DNA of 64,000 bases from positions 1 to 64,000 of the forward strand of contig JAJEFK010000032.1 in NCBI GenBank assembly GCA_022820505.1. The letters are read 5' to 3'. Position 1 is the first letter of the stretch; each line of letters starts with the position of its first letter. The position numbers and the translations under genes were made by a program. The notes beneath the pieces were generated by a model. That model had not been told where the DNA came from, ran no database searches, and worked only from the letters and a program-made list of their open reading frames with translations. Origin of the DNA: Acidimicrobiia bacterium. Lineage in GTDB: Bacteria; Actinomycetota; Acidimicrobiia; Acidimicrobiales; Poriferisodalaceae. Below, piece after piece: positions 8,011-17,185 of this stretch.

Positions 8011-8997
8011 TCAGTTACCGAGGCCGGCGGCTGCGGCGAAGGTACGGAGTTCGCGTTCTATGTTGCCCATGGGCTGGAACGAGACTTCGGTGATCCCAGC
8101 GGCGGCGAGGCGCTCCATGCGCTCAGGCACCTCGCCGGCGTGGCATACGAACGGGGCGATCCGCAGCGATTCGGCGGTGAGCACCTGCCGGTCGATCGGG
8201 TTCAGCTCGGTGAGGTGGCCCTCGTGGAGCGAGAGGTGGAGGGTGTCCGGGTCCATGGAGTCGGTGATCTCGCTGAAGCGCTCGGCGTTGGGCAGCGTGC
8301 TCAGTCGGGCGTCGCGCTGTTCGAGGAAGGCGTGGTACGCCACGCTCACCCCCGGTCCGGCGGTGTCCATGACACGCTGCGACGCGATTGTCTCGCCGTC
8401 GTCCAGGATGGTTCCGAAGCCCAGCAGGATGACGTCATCGATGCCGGCGTAGTCAGCGTCGGGCCGAGGCCGTGAGGTGAAGACGCCGCAACCCATCTTC
8501 GCTGCGGCCTCGAGGCCCCGGGGGCCATTCACGCCCAGGATCCACGGCACCTCGATGGGGCGCTCGACGGCCTGCCCCGGCCAGTGCAGCATCTTGGCGG
8601 CCCTGCCGTCGACCTCGACGATCTCGCCCCGCAGCAGTGCCTGGGTGTCGCCGACCATCTGGGGGAAGTCGGCCCAGCGCAGCGGTTTCTGACCCATGGC
8701 CCGGCGGCCGGTGAAGCCCGTGCCGGCACCCACGATCACCCGATCGGGACCCACGAGGCCGACCAGCGTCGCAATCGCCGATGCGGTCGCCATCGGGTGC
8801 CGCAGCGAGGGGATGAGCACGCCGGGTCCGAGACGGATGCGCTCGGTGCGCACCGCCGCGAGCGCGAGTGTCATCCAGACATCGAGCTGCAGTGCCGGCG
8901 TGTCGTACACCCAGGCGGTCTCGTAGCCCAGCTCCTCGGCCAGCACGATGTGGTCCGGCGTCTCGGGCACGGGCGGGAACGCGGCAGAGATCTTCAT
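8011..8997 (-). CDS. Luciferase-like (LLM class) F420-dependent oxidoreductase
   Basis: A 328-residue TIM-barrel protein of the bacterial luciferase family. Recognisable parts are the N-terminal MKISAAFPPVPETPDH, the segment LGYETAWVYDTPALQLDVW, LGPGVLIPSLRHP and VGAGTGFTGRRAMG. The actinobacterial members mostly use F420 to reduce or oxidise small organic substrates; the substrate here cannot be read. The start at 8997 places the first strand correctly; a longer frame from 9069 adds an atypical leader and overlaps the divergent gene. It is divergent from the PPOX-fold gene at 9068, with 70 bases between them that probably hold both promoters. Confidence 0.85.
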   Translation of the reverse strand: MKISAAFPPVPETPDHIVLAEELGYETAWVYDTPALQLDVWMTLALAAVRTERIRLGPGVLIPSLRHPMATASAIATLVGLVGPDRVIVGAGTGFTGRRAMGQKPLRWADFPQMVGDTQALLRGEIVEVDGRAAKMLHWPGQAVERPIEVPWILGVNGPRGLEAAAKMGCGVFTSRPRPDADYAGIDDVILLGFGTILDDGETIASQRVMDTAGPGVSVAYHAFLEQRDARLSTLPNAERFSEITDSMDPDTLHLSLHEGHLTELNPIDRQVLTAESLRIAPFVCHAGEVPERMERLAAAGITEVSFQPMGNIERELRTFAAAAGLGN

Positions 8998-9067
8998 GGC
9001 GGCAGTCTCGCGAAATGCGCGGGCCTCAGCCCGGGTCGCCGGGGTTCGTATGTGCGAGGCTGCGCGC

Positions 9068-9475
9068 ATGGAGATCTCGAAGGCACTCGACTACGTGCGC
9101 AAGAACGACCGCGCTGTGCTGGCCACCAAGGCACGCGACGGCACGCCGCAGCTGTCGCCGGTGACGCTGGCCGTGGTCGACGACACGGTGGTGATGAGCA
9201 CACGGGACACGGCCTTCAAGGTCAAGAACCTGCATCGCGACCCGCAGTCGTGGCTGTGCGTGTTTCCCGAGAAGTGGCTGGGCCGTTGGGTTCAGCTCGA
9301 GTGCCAGGCCGAGATCATCTCCGGCGAGACCGCCCTCGATCCGCTGGTCGAGTACTACCGCACGCTGCAGGGCGAGCACCCCGATTGGGACGACTACCGC
9401 CGAGCGATGGTGGAGGACAAGCGCTGCCTGGTCCGCTTCCACATCACCAAGGCCGGCCCTGACAAGCACGGCTGA
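9068..9475 (+). CDS. PPOX-class F420-dependent oxidoreductase
   Basis: The 135-residue protein is a split beta-barrel flavin or F420 binder of the pyridoxamine-phosphate-oxidase fold. Segments typical of the actinobacterial F420 group are ALDYVRKNDRAVLATKARDG near the start, SPVTLAVVDDTVVMSTRD and KVKNLHRDPQSWLCVF. These enzymes reduce small unsaturated substrates with F420H2, though many have no known substrate. The ATG at 9068 is the natural family start. It is divergent from the luciferase-like gene. Confidence 0.87.
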   Translation: MEISKALDYVRKNDRAVLATKARDGTPQLSPVTLAVVDDTVVMSTRDTAFKVKNLHRDPQSWLCVFPEKWLGRWVQLECQAEIISGETALDPLVEYYRTLQGEHPDWDDYRRAMVEDKRCLVRFHITKAGPDKHG

Positions 9476-9525
9476 ACTGGCTCACGTCGATCGACTCGTT
9501 GCGGAGTCGACGTGCAGTGGCCCGA

Positions 9526-9984
9526 TCAGCTGCCGGCGACCTGCCAGTGGACGAGGGTGTAGGGCGGGCTGCCGTTGTCGTGATCCTCGAAGACGGCCTC
9601 GACGTCGCTGCCGATGACGATGTCCTGCATCGGGTCGCCGAGCAGGTTGCCGATCATGCGCAGGTTGTCGGCGTGGGGCAGCTCGACGAGCACCACGATG
9701 TACGGGCCGTGGTCGGCCAGCGCCGGATGCACCGGGTGATGCACGCGCTGCCAGGAGTAGATGCGAGCTGTGGGCTCGACCGTCACCCACTCGACGTTGA
9801 GCGACTGGCAGGCATGGCACACCCAGTCGGGTCCCCATTGGTGGGTGCCGCAGTCGGCGCAGCGCTGTACCCGCAATTCGTGCTCGCGGGTGCCCTCCCA
9901 GTACGGCGCGTCCATCCCGTCACGCATCGGGGCAGGCTGGGTGAGGCCCTCGGGCAGGTAGGTGCCCTCGGCGAGGGAGCTCAT
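9526..9984 (-). CDS. DUF35 OB-fold / zinc-ribbon acyl-CoA partner protein
   Basis: The 152-residue protein has a rubredoxin-like zinc ribbon with four cysteines (C42, C45, C56, C59, in CADCG and CHAC) followed by an OB-fold (segments YIVVLVELPHADNLRMIGNL and VEAVFEDHDNGSPPYTLVHW). DUF35 proteins form complexes with thiolase-like or hydratase proteins acting on acyl-CoA substrates, as in the Ltp2-ChsH2 retro-aldolase of steroid side-chain breakdown. The start overlaps the stop of the thiolase gene upstream (ATGA), so a 1:1 complex is likely. Confidence 0.87.
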   Translation of the reverse strand: MSSLAEGTYLPEGLTQPAPMRDGMDAPYWEGTREHELRVQRCADCGTHQWGPDWVCHACQSLNVEWVTVEPTARIYSWQRVHHPVHPALADHGPYIVVLVELPHADNLRMIGNLLGDPMQDIVIGSDVEAVFEDHDNGSPPYTLVHWQVAGS

Positions 9985-11171
9985 CCGAGCACCTCCGCCG
10001 TGCCGTAGATCGCGGTCGAGGCGATCTCGACCATCGGTCCGGCGTTCGAAAGCGACACGTTCACGTTCGGCACTTGGTTGGTGGAGTCGCCGCGGACCTG
10101 CCGCACTGCCTCGATCTGCATGCCGAGCCCGTGCATGTAGCACTCTGCAAGGTTGCCGCCGCTGGTGTTCAGCGGGATGCTCCCACCGTCCGCCCGCAGG
10201 TTCTCGAAGGTCAGCACCTCGTTGGCGTTCTCGTAGGTGCACAAGCCGTGCTCGATGAGGCTCATCACCACGGCGCCGGTGAAGTTCTCGTAGCTCTGCA
10301 CTACGTCGACGTCGTCGGGCGTCACGCCGGCCTGCTCGTAGAGGTGCTGCGCCCCGAGCTTGAAGCTGGAGGTCGCATAGTCGGTCGGGTTGTGGACCCA
10401 GGCGCCCGAACGGTGACCGCCGCTCTGCTGGGCCGCCAGCACCAGCACCGGCGTGTCGCTGAGATCGGCGGCGCGTTCGGCCGACGTGACGATCATGGCC
10501 GCGCCGCCGTCGTTCTCCAGGCAGCAGTCGTACAGCCGGAAGGGCTCGGTGATCCAGCGGGACGAGTCGTAGGTCTCGGCATCCAGCGGCCGGCCGTACA
10601 TGACCGCCCGGGGATTGTTTTGGGCGTGGTGATACGCAGCCAGCGCCACCGCCCGCATGGCGGAGCGATCGATGCCGTGCTCCCACATGAGCCGGGTGGT
10701 GCGCATCGCATACATCTGGGCCGGGCTCATGACGCCGTAGGGGAGTGTGTAGGCGAACTCGCCCCGCACGGCCGGTCGGCGCCCGCCTTGGCCGAAACGT
10801 CCGAACTGGCCCTGGGCCAGGCCCCGGTAGGCCACCACGACGTTGGCAGAGCCCGCATGAACGGCGCTGGCGGCATTCTGCACGACGGCTGCGGCACCGC
10901 CGCCCCCGCCGCCCCACTGCATGTTCGAATAGCGAAGCTCTTCGAGGCCGAGGGCGTTGGCCAGCCGCGCGGGCGTATTGCGGTCGTTGCTGTAGGAGCA
11001 GAATCCGTCGATCTCCCGTGGGTTGATGCCCGCGTCTTCGCACGCCGCCAAGATCGCCTTCACGACCAGCACGAATTCGGGATCGGTCGACTGGCCGCGC
11101 TTGTAGTAGGTGGTCTCGCCAACGCCGGCAACGGCCGTGCGGCCGCGCAGGCCGCGTCCCGATTCGCTCAC
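9981..11171 (-). CDS. Thiolase-like protein (SCP2/Ltp type), partner of the DUF35 protein
   Basis: A 396-residue thiolase-superfamily protein from the GTG at 11171. It begins GRTAVAGVGETTYYKRG, as in the non-classical lipid-transfer-protein group, and has QWGGGGGGAAAVVQNA, LENDGGAAMIVTSAERA and IPLNTSGGNLAECYMHGLG. These proteins cleave or form C-C bonds of acyl-CoAs, often as aldolases with a DUF35 partner, and the next gene here is DUF35. The frame extending to 11381 is not used because it would overlap the divergent chorismate mutase gene and is arginine- and serine-rich. Confidence 0.87.
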   Translation of the reverse strand: MSESGRGLRGRTAVAGVGETTYYKRGQSTDPEFVLVVKAILAACEDAGINPREIDGFCSYSNDRNTPARLANALGLEELRYSNMQWGGGGGGAAAVVQNAASAVHAGSANVVVAYRGLAQGQFGRFGQGGRRPAVRGEFAYTLPYGVMSPAQMYAMRTTRLMWEHGIDRSAMRAVALAAYHHAQNNPRAVMYGRPLDAETYDSSRWITEPFRLYDCCLENDGGAAMIVTSAERAADLSDTPVLVLAAQQSGGHRSGAWVHNPTDYATSSFKLGAQHLYEQAGVTPDDVDVVQSYENFTGAVVMSLIEHGLCTYENANEVLTFENLRADGGSIPLNTSGGNLAECYMHGLGMQIEAVRQVRGDSTNQVPNVNVSLSNAGPMVEIASTAIYGTAEVLG

Positions 11172-11289
11172 GGCCGCAAACCGTAGCCAAGCGTTGTGCA
11201 CCCCTGCCCGCGCCGGTCGTTGCGCAGCTCGGCCCACGACATGGGCGTTCCGGTGGCTGTCGCGGCTCGATGGGCTAGAAACTGGGCCG

Positions 11290-11604
11290 ATGTCCGACGA
11301 CGAGCTCACTGCCTTCCGCCGCAGTATCGACAAGGTCGATGCGGAGCTGGTTCGGCTGCTCGCGGAGCGTTTCCGCATCACTCATGACATCGGCGTGTAC
11401 AAGGCTGCGAACGACATGCCGCCGGTCGACCTGCCTCGCCAGCATGAACAGGTGGACGGGCTGCGCCGGCTCGCCTTGGCGGAGGGACTCGATCCCGATT
11501 TCTGCGAGAAGTTCGTGCACTTCGTGATGGACGAGGTGATCCGCAACCACAAACGCATCGCCGAGGCGGGCAGCGAGTTCACTATCGAGCAGGAAACCCT
11601 CTAG
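11290..11604 (+). CDS. Chorismate mutase (AroQ class)
   Basis: The 104-residue all-helical protein matches the AroQ fold. It starts ELTAFRRSIDKVDAELVRLL and continues ERFRITHDIGVYKA, with the Arg and Lys residues that bind chorismate, then a third helix near EKFVHFVMDEVIRNHKRI. It converts chorismate to prephenate for phenylalanine and tyrosine synthesis. It stands alone, divergent from the thiolase gene and convergent with the nicotinamidase gene. A shikimate-kinase-like gene lies at 44000, but the two are not linked. Confidence 0.88.
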   Translation: MSDDELTAFRRSIDKVDAELVRLLAERFRITHDIGVYKAANDMPPVDLPRQHEQVDGLRRLALAEGLDPDFCEKFVHFVMDEVIRNHKRIAEAGSEFTIEQETL

Positions 11605-11638
11605 ACCGGCGAGGCCGCCGACGAGCTGAACGGCCGGC

Positions 11639-12247
11639 TCAGCGAGAGGCGATGACGTCGATACCGGCGCCGGCGAGTTGGGTGCGAGCAGCGGCTTCGG
11701 TCTCGGGCGCCACCGAGGCGGAGAGCCCATCGATCACCGTGGTCGAGTAGCCGTTCGCCGCTGCGTCCATCGCAGTGGCACGCACGCAGTGGTCGAACGC
11801 GATCCCGACAACGTCGACATCGGTGATGGCGGCGGCGGCCAGCACCTCGTTGAGCGCCCGACCGTTGTCATCCGTGCCTTCGAAGCCGGAATAGGCGGCA
11901 GCGTGCATGCCCTTGCGCACACCCGCATCGATGCGATCAACGACAGCGTCGAGTGCAGGGTGCAGCTCGGCCTCCGCGGTGCCGGCCACGCCATGGGGCG
12001 GCCAGGTATCGACGAAGTCGGGCTCGTCGCTGAAGTGATCGCCCGGGTCGATGTGCCAGTCCTGGGTGGTCACCACGAGGTCGTAGCCGTGCTCGCCGGC
12101 AAGCAGGTCGGCCACGTTGGCGGCGACATCGTTGCCGCCCTCGACGGCCAGTGCGCCGCCCTCGCAGAAGGTGGGCTGCACGTCCACGACGAGCAGTGCT
12201 GTGCGGGAATGCTGGCGCTCGGAATGCTGATCGGGATTCTCAGCCAT
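11639..12247 (-). CDS. pncA: Nicotinamidase / isochorismatase-family hydrolase
   Basis: The 202-residue protein carries the full catalytic set of nicotinamidases. The Asp-Lys-Cys triad is D22 (LLVVDVQPTF), K112 (RKGMHAAAYSGF) and C154 (DHCVRATAMDA). The metal ligands are D63, H65 and H71 (TQDWHIDPGDHF). It hydrolyses nicotinamide to nicotinate in NAD salvage and may also hydrolyse similar amides. No other NAD genes are nearby, so it is probably a single-gene unit. PncA is the best match in the superfamily because of the TQDWH metal site. Confidence 0.85.
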   Translation of the reverse strand: MAENPDQHSERQHSRTALLVVDVQPTFCEGGALAVEGGNDVAANVADLLAGEHGYDLVVTTQDWHIDPGDHFSDEPDFVDTWPPHGVAGTAEAELHPALDAVVDRIDAGVRKGMHAAAYSGFEGTDDNGRALNEVLAAAAITDVDVVGIAFDHCVRATAMDAAANGYSTTVIDGLSASVAPETEAAARTQLAGAGIDVIASR

Positions 12248-12342
12248 GTCTGCTCTCCTGCGCCGCGACTCGAGCCGCCGGGCGCGGCCATCGCAGCGCT
12301 AGAGCGCCAAATCTACCGTCGGCCCGGGCGGGCCCAGCAGCG

Positions 12343-13503
12343 CTAGACGCCGAGCAGGAACGAAGCGTTGCCAGCCCAGAACGGCGCGGTGACACCCTCG
12401 CTGAGGCCGGCCGCCGTGAACGACGCTTGGAACTCCGCAATCGGGTCGCGGCCGCCTTCGGGGTGCGGCCAATCCGACGAGAACAGGTACAGCTCCGGCC
12501 CGCTGTTGGACACCAGCCAGCCCACGTCCTCGAAGTGCCAGGGCGTGAAGCGCACCTGGCGGCGGATGTAGTCCGAAGGTGCCATCGTCAGCTTGGACAG
12601 TTCGGGCTCGTGGCGCCCGAACGCCTTGACGCTGTTGTCCAGCGAGCGCAGCAGGTTGGGCACCCAACCCGCGCCCAGCTCGATCAGCCCGCAGCGCAGC
12701 TCGGGGAACTTCTCGAAGATGCCGTCGAGCACCATGCAGGCCAGCAGGTTCTCGGCGTCGTGGTACAGGTTCAAGAAGTCCTTCGAGCGCATGTTCTCGC
12801 CGCCGCCCACGAAGTCCTTGCCCGGAACACGCCCGTTGTTGTGGTACGTCTTCGGCAGCTGGTTGCCGCCGTTCGGCCCGAGGTGCATCAGCACCGGCAC
12901 GCCGGCTTCGGACAGCAGCGCCCACAGCGGGTCGAAGTCGGGGTGTGTGGGGCTCATGTCGGTCGGCACGCCGTGGGGGATCCATGCGGCCCGGCATCCC
13001 ACCTCGATGGCCTCCCGCGCGCACTCGACCGTGCGCTGCGCGTCTTCCAGCGGCACGAACGCCACGCCCAGCAGCCGCGGATCCACCGAGCAGAAGTCGG
13101 CGATGCCGCGGTTGTGTGCCGAGGCGCCGCCGTACGCCAGATTGACGTCGCCGCGGGCGTGGAACTGCGTGTGCGCGAACGTCGTGAACACGAGCTGACT
13201 GGCGAAGCCCAGCTGGTCGAGCGCGCCGACGCGCTCGTTGGCATCCATAGAGCCGTAGGCGAAGTAGCCCTTCGGCCCGCCCACCACGTCGGCCGCCAGC
13301 TTGGCCGTCTCCTCAGGATCGTCGCGCCGCGCCCAGCACTGCTCCACAAGCTCATGGGTCGCCGCGTCGCCTCCGCCCAACAAGCTCAGGTCCCGGAGCT
13401 TGGCGGCCACGGAGCTGTCGGCGTAGCTCGCCAGCCAGTCCACCGGCTCCATCAGGTGGCTGTCGGTGTCGTGAATCAGCCGCTCGCCGGCATACGTCGT
13501 CAT
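12343..13503 (-). CDS. Amidohydrolase family 2 protein (decarboxylase/hydrolase type)
   Basis: A 386-residue TIM-barrel metal enzyme. The N-terminal metal site is D14-S-H16 (HDTDSHLMEP), a second site is VLMHLGPNGG, and a late acid is in LFSSDWPHPEGG. This arrangement is shared with ACMS decarboxylase and related C-C or C-N hydrolases; the substrate is not clear. The start at 13503 is set by GGGGGAATC immediately upstream. It follows the D-aminoacylase-like gene by 29 bases on the same strand and probably shares its transcript. Confidence 0.85.
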   Translation of the reverse strand: MTTYAGERLIHDTDSHLMEPVDWLASYADSSVAAKLRDLSLLGGGDAATHELVEQCWARRDDPEETAKLAADVVGGPKGYFAYGSMDANERVGALDQLGFASQLVFTTFAHTQFHARGDVNLAYGGASAHNRGIADFCSVDPRLLGVAFVPLEDAQRTVECAREAIEVGCRAAWIPHGVPTDMSPTHPDFDPLWALLSEAGVPVLMHLGPNGGNQLPKTYHNNGRVPGKDFVGGGENMRSKDFLNLYHDAENLLACMVLDGIFEKFPELRCGLIELGAGWVPNLLRSLDNSVKAFGRHEPELSKLTMAPSDYIRRQVRFTPWHFEDVGWLVSNSGPELYLFSSDWPHPEGGRDPIAEFQASFTAAGLSEGVTAPFWAGNASFLLGV

Positions 13504-13532
13504 GATTCCCCCTGGGTTGCAGGTGCGGGCCG

Positions 13533-15230
13533 CTAGCCGCCGTGGCGGAGGAGCTGGCCGCTGTAGGTCTCTGTCTGGGTGTCCTCGGAGATGGTCTCGG
13601 CGCCGTTCACGATGACGCTGCGGTAGCCGCTGGCCCGCTGGATGCGACGCCACTCGCCGCCCGGCAGGTCGTGCACCACTTCATTGGGCCCGACGGCCAG
13701 GTTCTCCGGGTCGTACACCACGACGTCAGCAGGGCCGCCCTGGCGGATCAGGCCGCGGTCACGGAATCCGGCGAGCTGCGCGGGAAGCGCCGCCAGCCGA
13801 CGGTGGGCTTCCTCGTAGGTCACCCACTGGTTCTCACGCACCTGCTCGGAGAGCGTCTCGGTGGGGTAGCGCCCTGCCGTGAGGAACTTGGTGTGCGCCC
13901 CGCCGTCGGACACGCCGAACAGCATGTGCGGGTACTGCACCACGTCGCGCAGCAATTCTGAGCTGCCCTGCGGCGGCGCCACGAAGAACAAGGTGTCGAG
14001 CCCGTCGGTCACGGCGACATCGAGCATGAGGTCCACCGGGTGCTTGCCCGCCACCTCTGCCGCCTGGCCCACCGACATCTCCCGGTACTGCTCGGTCGAT
14101 TCGCTGCGCGGCGACAGGATGGTCACGGTCTCGATGCCAGCGGTCGCGGTGCGGGGCATCGTGTCCTTGAGGGCTTGCCGGCGCTCGGGATCGGCCATCT
14201 TGGCCAGGCGCTCGTCCTTGTCGCCCATGCAGGCTTCCATCCAGGCCTCGGAGTCGTCGTAGAGGTTCCAGTCTTCGAGAGTGAATGTGAAACCGGCATC
14301 GCTGGTCACGCCCTGGCCGTACACCGGAACGCCCTGCTCGCGGCAGCGCTCCAGCCATTCGATCTGACGGCGGTGGATGTTTGGCTTGTCCTCGAACGCC
14401 TGCACCACGTTGTGCAGCAGCGGGCGGCCGCTGATCGAGGCGATCTCCTCGAGGTGGGCCATGTCGTGGGCGACGTTGCCGCTGGTGAGCGTCATCTGCA
14501 CGACGCCCTCATTGCGCTCGGCCAGCACGCGGGCCAGCACCCGGGCGGTCTCGTCGTTCATCATGTCGGTCGGCATCGGCGTGCCGTCCCAGTCGCGCTG
14601 CACCGCAGCGGGCCCGGTCGGAGGCAGCCGCTGTGCCGACCAGCCGCAGCCGCCCGCATCCATCGCCTCGTGCACCAGCTTGGCCAGCATCTCGTGCTCG
14701 CCTTCGGTGGGCAGCCGCCCAGACTTCGCGTCGTCGAGGCCGAGCACCATCACCAGCATCGGGCCGATCGGCACATACGGAAGGATGTTCATCGCCTTGG
14801 GGGTGCGTTCGAGGCTGTCCAGATACTCCGGGAAGGTCACCCAGTCCCAGGGCATGCCCTGGCGCATCGACTCGTACGGGATGGCCTCGACCCGAGTCAT
14901 GGAGCGCATGGCGTACTCGCGCATGTCGGGATCGACCGGGGCGAAGCCGAACCCGCAGTTGCCGATGGCCACCGAGGTGATGCCGTGCCAGCCCGACAGC
15001 GTGCAGTAGGGGTCCCAGAAGACCTGCGCGTCGTAGTGGGTGTGCAGGTCGACGAACCCGGGGGCGATGTGCATGCCGGAGGCGTCGATGACCTTGGCGC
15101 CCTCGCGGGCGTCGACCCGGCCGACAGCCGCGATGCGTCCGCCGGCGATGCCGACGTCGCCGCGCACCCTCGGTGCCCCGGTGCCATCGAAGATCATCCC
15201 GTCCTTGATGACGATGTCGTAGGTGCTCAT
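13533..15230 (-). CDS. N-acyl-D-amino-acid deacylase-like amidohydrolase (amidohydrolase 3)
   Basis: A 565-residue enzyme with the urease-type barrel. It has H63 and H65 in DLHTHYDAQV, C92 in AIGNCGFGFAP (the position of the metal-bridging cysteine of D-aminoacylase) and a late FGVSDGGAHTKFLTAGRYP loop. Members remove acyl groups from D-amino acids or hydrolyse related amides. It leads a three-gene leftward stretch with another amidohydrolase (12343) and lies upstream of it. Exact substrate unknown. Confidence 0.87.
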   Translation of the reverse strand: MSTYDIVIKDGMIFDGTGAPRVRGDVGIAGGRIAAVGRVDAREGAKVIDASGMHIAPGFVDLHTHYDAQVFWDPYCTLSGWHGITSVAIGNCGFGFAPVDPDMREYAMRSMTRVEAIPYESMRQGMPWDWVTFPEYLDSLERTPKAMNILPYVPIGPMLVMVLGLDDAKSGRLPTEGEHEMLAKLVHEAMDAGGCGWSAQRLPPTGPAAVQRDWDGTPMPTDMMNDETARVLARVLAERNEGVVQMTLTSGNVAHDMAHLEEIASISGRPLLHNVVQAFEDKPNIHRRQIEWLERCREQGVPVYGQGVTSDAGFTFTLEDWNLYDDSEAWMEACMGDKDERLAKMADPERRQALKDTMPRTATAGIETVTILSPRSESTEQYREMSVGQAAEVAGKHPVDLMLDVAVTDGLDTLFFVAPPQGSSELLRDVVQYPHMLFGVSDGGAHTKFLTAGRYPTETLSEQVRENQWVTYEEAHRRLAALPAQLAGFRDRGLIRQGGPADVVVYDPENLAVGPNEVVHDLPGGEWRRIQRASGYRSVIVNGAETISEDTQTETYSGQLLRHGG

Positions 15231-15356
15231 GGCGATATCTCCTGAAGCTTGCGCGTCCGACGCCCCGGATGTGATCTCCCGGTTGCGATGCCTCGGTTGT
15301 GACGTCTTGATTGTGCCGCGTGAGGCGACAGCCGTGCTTGTCGGCGCGGAGGAATG

Positions 15357-15788
15357 TCAACCCTCGATGTCCCAGCCCATCCGCTGAGCCGCGTAGAGCG
15401 TGTCGGTGTATTCCTCCATGTGGGCGATCAATCCATCGCGGCAGTCGTACACCCAGCAGTACTGGTTGTCGTAGTCGCGACCGGTGGCCTTGGCGGTGGC
15501 CGTCAGCCGCTGCTGCACAACGGCGGTGCCGCCGTCGACGATCATCCTGCGGACCTCAAGGCTGATCGGCTGGGAGATGTCGAAGGTCTGCCTGACGACA
15601 CGACCTCCCAAGGCCTCCACCACCTCTTTTGCGCCTGTCATCGTGTCGACGGCGTTGCCCTGGGCGGCCGTCTCGGGCAGCACCCACGTGACCTCCGGGT
15701 CGAGACACTCGAGCATGGTGTCTCGGTCTGCGGTGGTGAGCGCTGCGTAGTAGCGCTCCATCAATGCCCGCGTCTCGGCACTCTCCAT
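15357..15788 (-). CDS. SnoaL-like / NTF2-fold protein
   Basis: The 143-residue product has the cone-shaped NTF2 fold (segments LMERYYAALTTADRDTMLECL, EVTWVLPE and YDCRDGLIAHMEEYTDTLY). Such proteins act as small isomerases, hydrolases or accessory subunits. The start at 15788 is preferred over the ATG at 15797 because AGGAGGA lies about ten bases before the former but directly abuts the latter. Same strand as the aminotransferase upstream, 41 bases apart. Function unknown. Confidence 0.75.
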   Translation of the reverse strand: MESAETRALMERYYAALTTADRDTMLECLDPEVTWVLPETAAQGNAVDTMTGAKEVVEALGGRVVRQTFDISQPISLEVRRMIVDGGTAVVQQRLTATAKATGRDYDNQYCWVYDCRDGLIAHMEEYTDTLYAAQRMGWDIEG

Positions 15789-15829
15789 TGTCGTCATTCC
15801 TCCTGTTGCGAAGCGATTCGGCTCAGCCT

Positions 15830-17059
15830 CTAGGGCGCTGTGGCGCGCAGCGCATCGTCGAGCCGGTCGAACAGCAGTCCGATCTCGTCGTCGGTGATGA
15901 TGAGCGGCGGGCAGAACGCGAGTGCATTGCCGATGGACCGTGTAATGACGCCTCGCTTGAGGAAGGCCTCCTTGGCCTCAGTGGCGTCTCGGCCCAAGTC
16001 GCAGGCCCAGATACCGCCAAGTCCGCGGTAGCCGTCGATCATCCCGTCGCCTTGGAGCGCCAGGAAGCCCTCTTCCATCCGGTCGCCGATCTCGCTTGCC
16101 CGATCGACCAGGCCTTCAGACTCGATGACGCCGATATTCGCGATCCCGGCCGCGCAAGCTGTCGGGTGACCGGAGTAGGTGTAGCCGTGCATGAACTTGG
16201 TCTCGTCGGCCTCGAGCAGGTCGGCGATGTCGCGTGACACCAGCACGCCTGCCAGCGGGATGTAGCCCGATGTGACGCCTTTCGCGAACGTGAACATGTC
16301 CGGTGCCACGCCGAAGGTTTGACCGGCGAACCAGCTCCCGGTACGTCCGAAGCCGCAGATGACCTCGTCGAAGATCAACAAAGCGCCGTGTTCGGTGCAC
16401 AGTCGACGAAGCCCCTCGAAATACCCCGGTGGCGGCGGAACAACGCCTCCGGCGCCCTGAATGGGCTCGGAGATGACCGCCGCAATGCGCTCGCCTTGCT
16501 CCGCGAAGAGCTGAGCGGCGGGCTCGACGTCGTCGTTGGGTATCTCGACCACGTGGGGCATGAGATCGCCCCAGCCCTCGCGGTACGCAGCTCCGCCCTG
16601 CACGCTGGTACCGCCCACATTCACGCCGTGGTAACCGGCGGAGCGGCGAACGATGATCTGCCGATCGGTGTCGCCCTTGAGATGGTGAACGCGACGGGCG
16701 AACTTCAACGCCGTGTCCACGGCTTCGGAGCCCGAACATGCCAGGAACACTCGGCCGTCAGGGTGCTGTGATCGGGCGCGGACCATCTCGGCGAGTTCGA
16801 CGGCGGGGCCGTTGGAGAAGGGCTCGAATGTGTTGTAGGTCGCCAGCTGATCGAGCTGCGCACCGATGGCGTCGATGACGGTGCGGTTCCCGTGGCCGAT
16901 CTGGCACAGCCACAAGCTGGCGAGGCCGTCGATGTACTCGTTGCCAGCGTCGTCGGTGAGTTTGACGCCCTCGCCCGAGACGATCCGAATGAACTCGTTC
17001 TCGCTGCGGCTGACAATCGAATACGGATGGATGAGTGCGTTGCTGTCCATGGTGGACAC
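15830..17059 (-). CDS. Class III (omega) aminotransferase
   Basis: A 409-residue fold-type I PLP enzyme. The PLP-binding lysine is K260 (TFAKGVTSGY), the acidic residue touching the pyridine is D231 (LIFDEVICGFGRTG), and SGSEAVDTALKFAR is the phosphate site. Members transfer amino groups from beta-alanine, GABA, taurine, polyamines or similar omega-amines, usually to pyruvate. The order upstream of a SnoaL-like protein and amidohydrolases suggests breakdown of an amine or amide. It is divergent from the second aminotransferase at 17186, which works on a different fold subclass. Confidence 0.9.
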   Translation of the reverse strand: MSTMDSNALIHPYSIVSRSENEFIRIVSGEGVKLTDDAGNEYIDGLASLWLCQIGHGNRTVIDAIGAQLDQLATYNTFEPFSNGPAVELAEMVRARSQHPDGRVFLACSGSEAVDTALKFARRVHHLKGDTDRQIIVRRSAGYHGVNVGGTSVQGGAAYREGWGDLMPHVVEIPNDDVEPAAQLFAEQGERIAAVISEPIQGAGGVVPPPPGYFEGLRRLCTEHGALLIFDEVICGFGRTGSWFAGQTFGVAPDMFTFAKGVTSGYIPLAGVLVSRDIADLLEADETKFMHGYTYSGHPTACAAGIANIGVIESEGLVDRASEIGDRMEEGFLALQGDGMIDGYRGLGGIWACDLGRDATEAKEAFLKRGVITRSIGNALAFCPPLIITDDEIGLLFDRLDDALRATAP

Positions 17060-17185
17060 CCCCGTGTTTGCGCTCCCGAGAGCCTGGGCGCAGCCTACGC
17101 GTGCGCTCGGGCCGGGGGCTCAGCCTCTTTAGGCTGATGGCGTTTGGCGGCCTGCCCGAGGGTGCTGCCGCTGAAGGGAGTTTCG

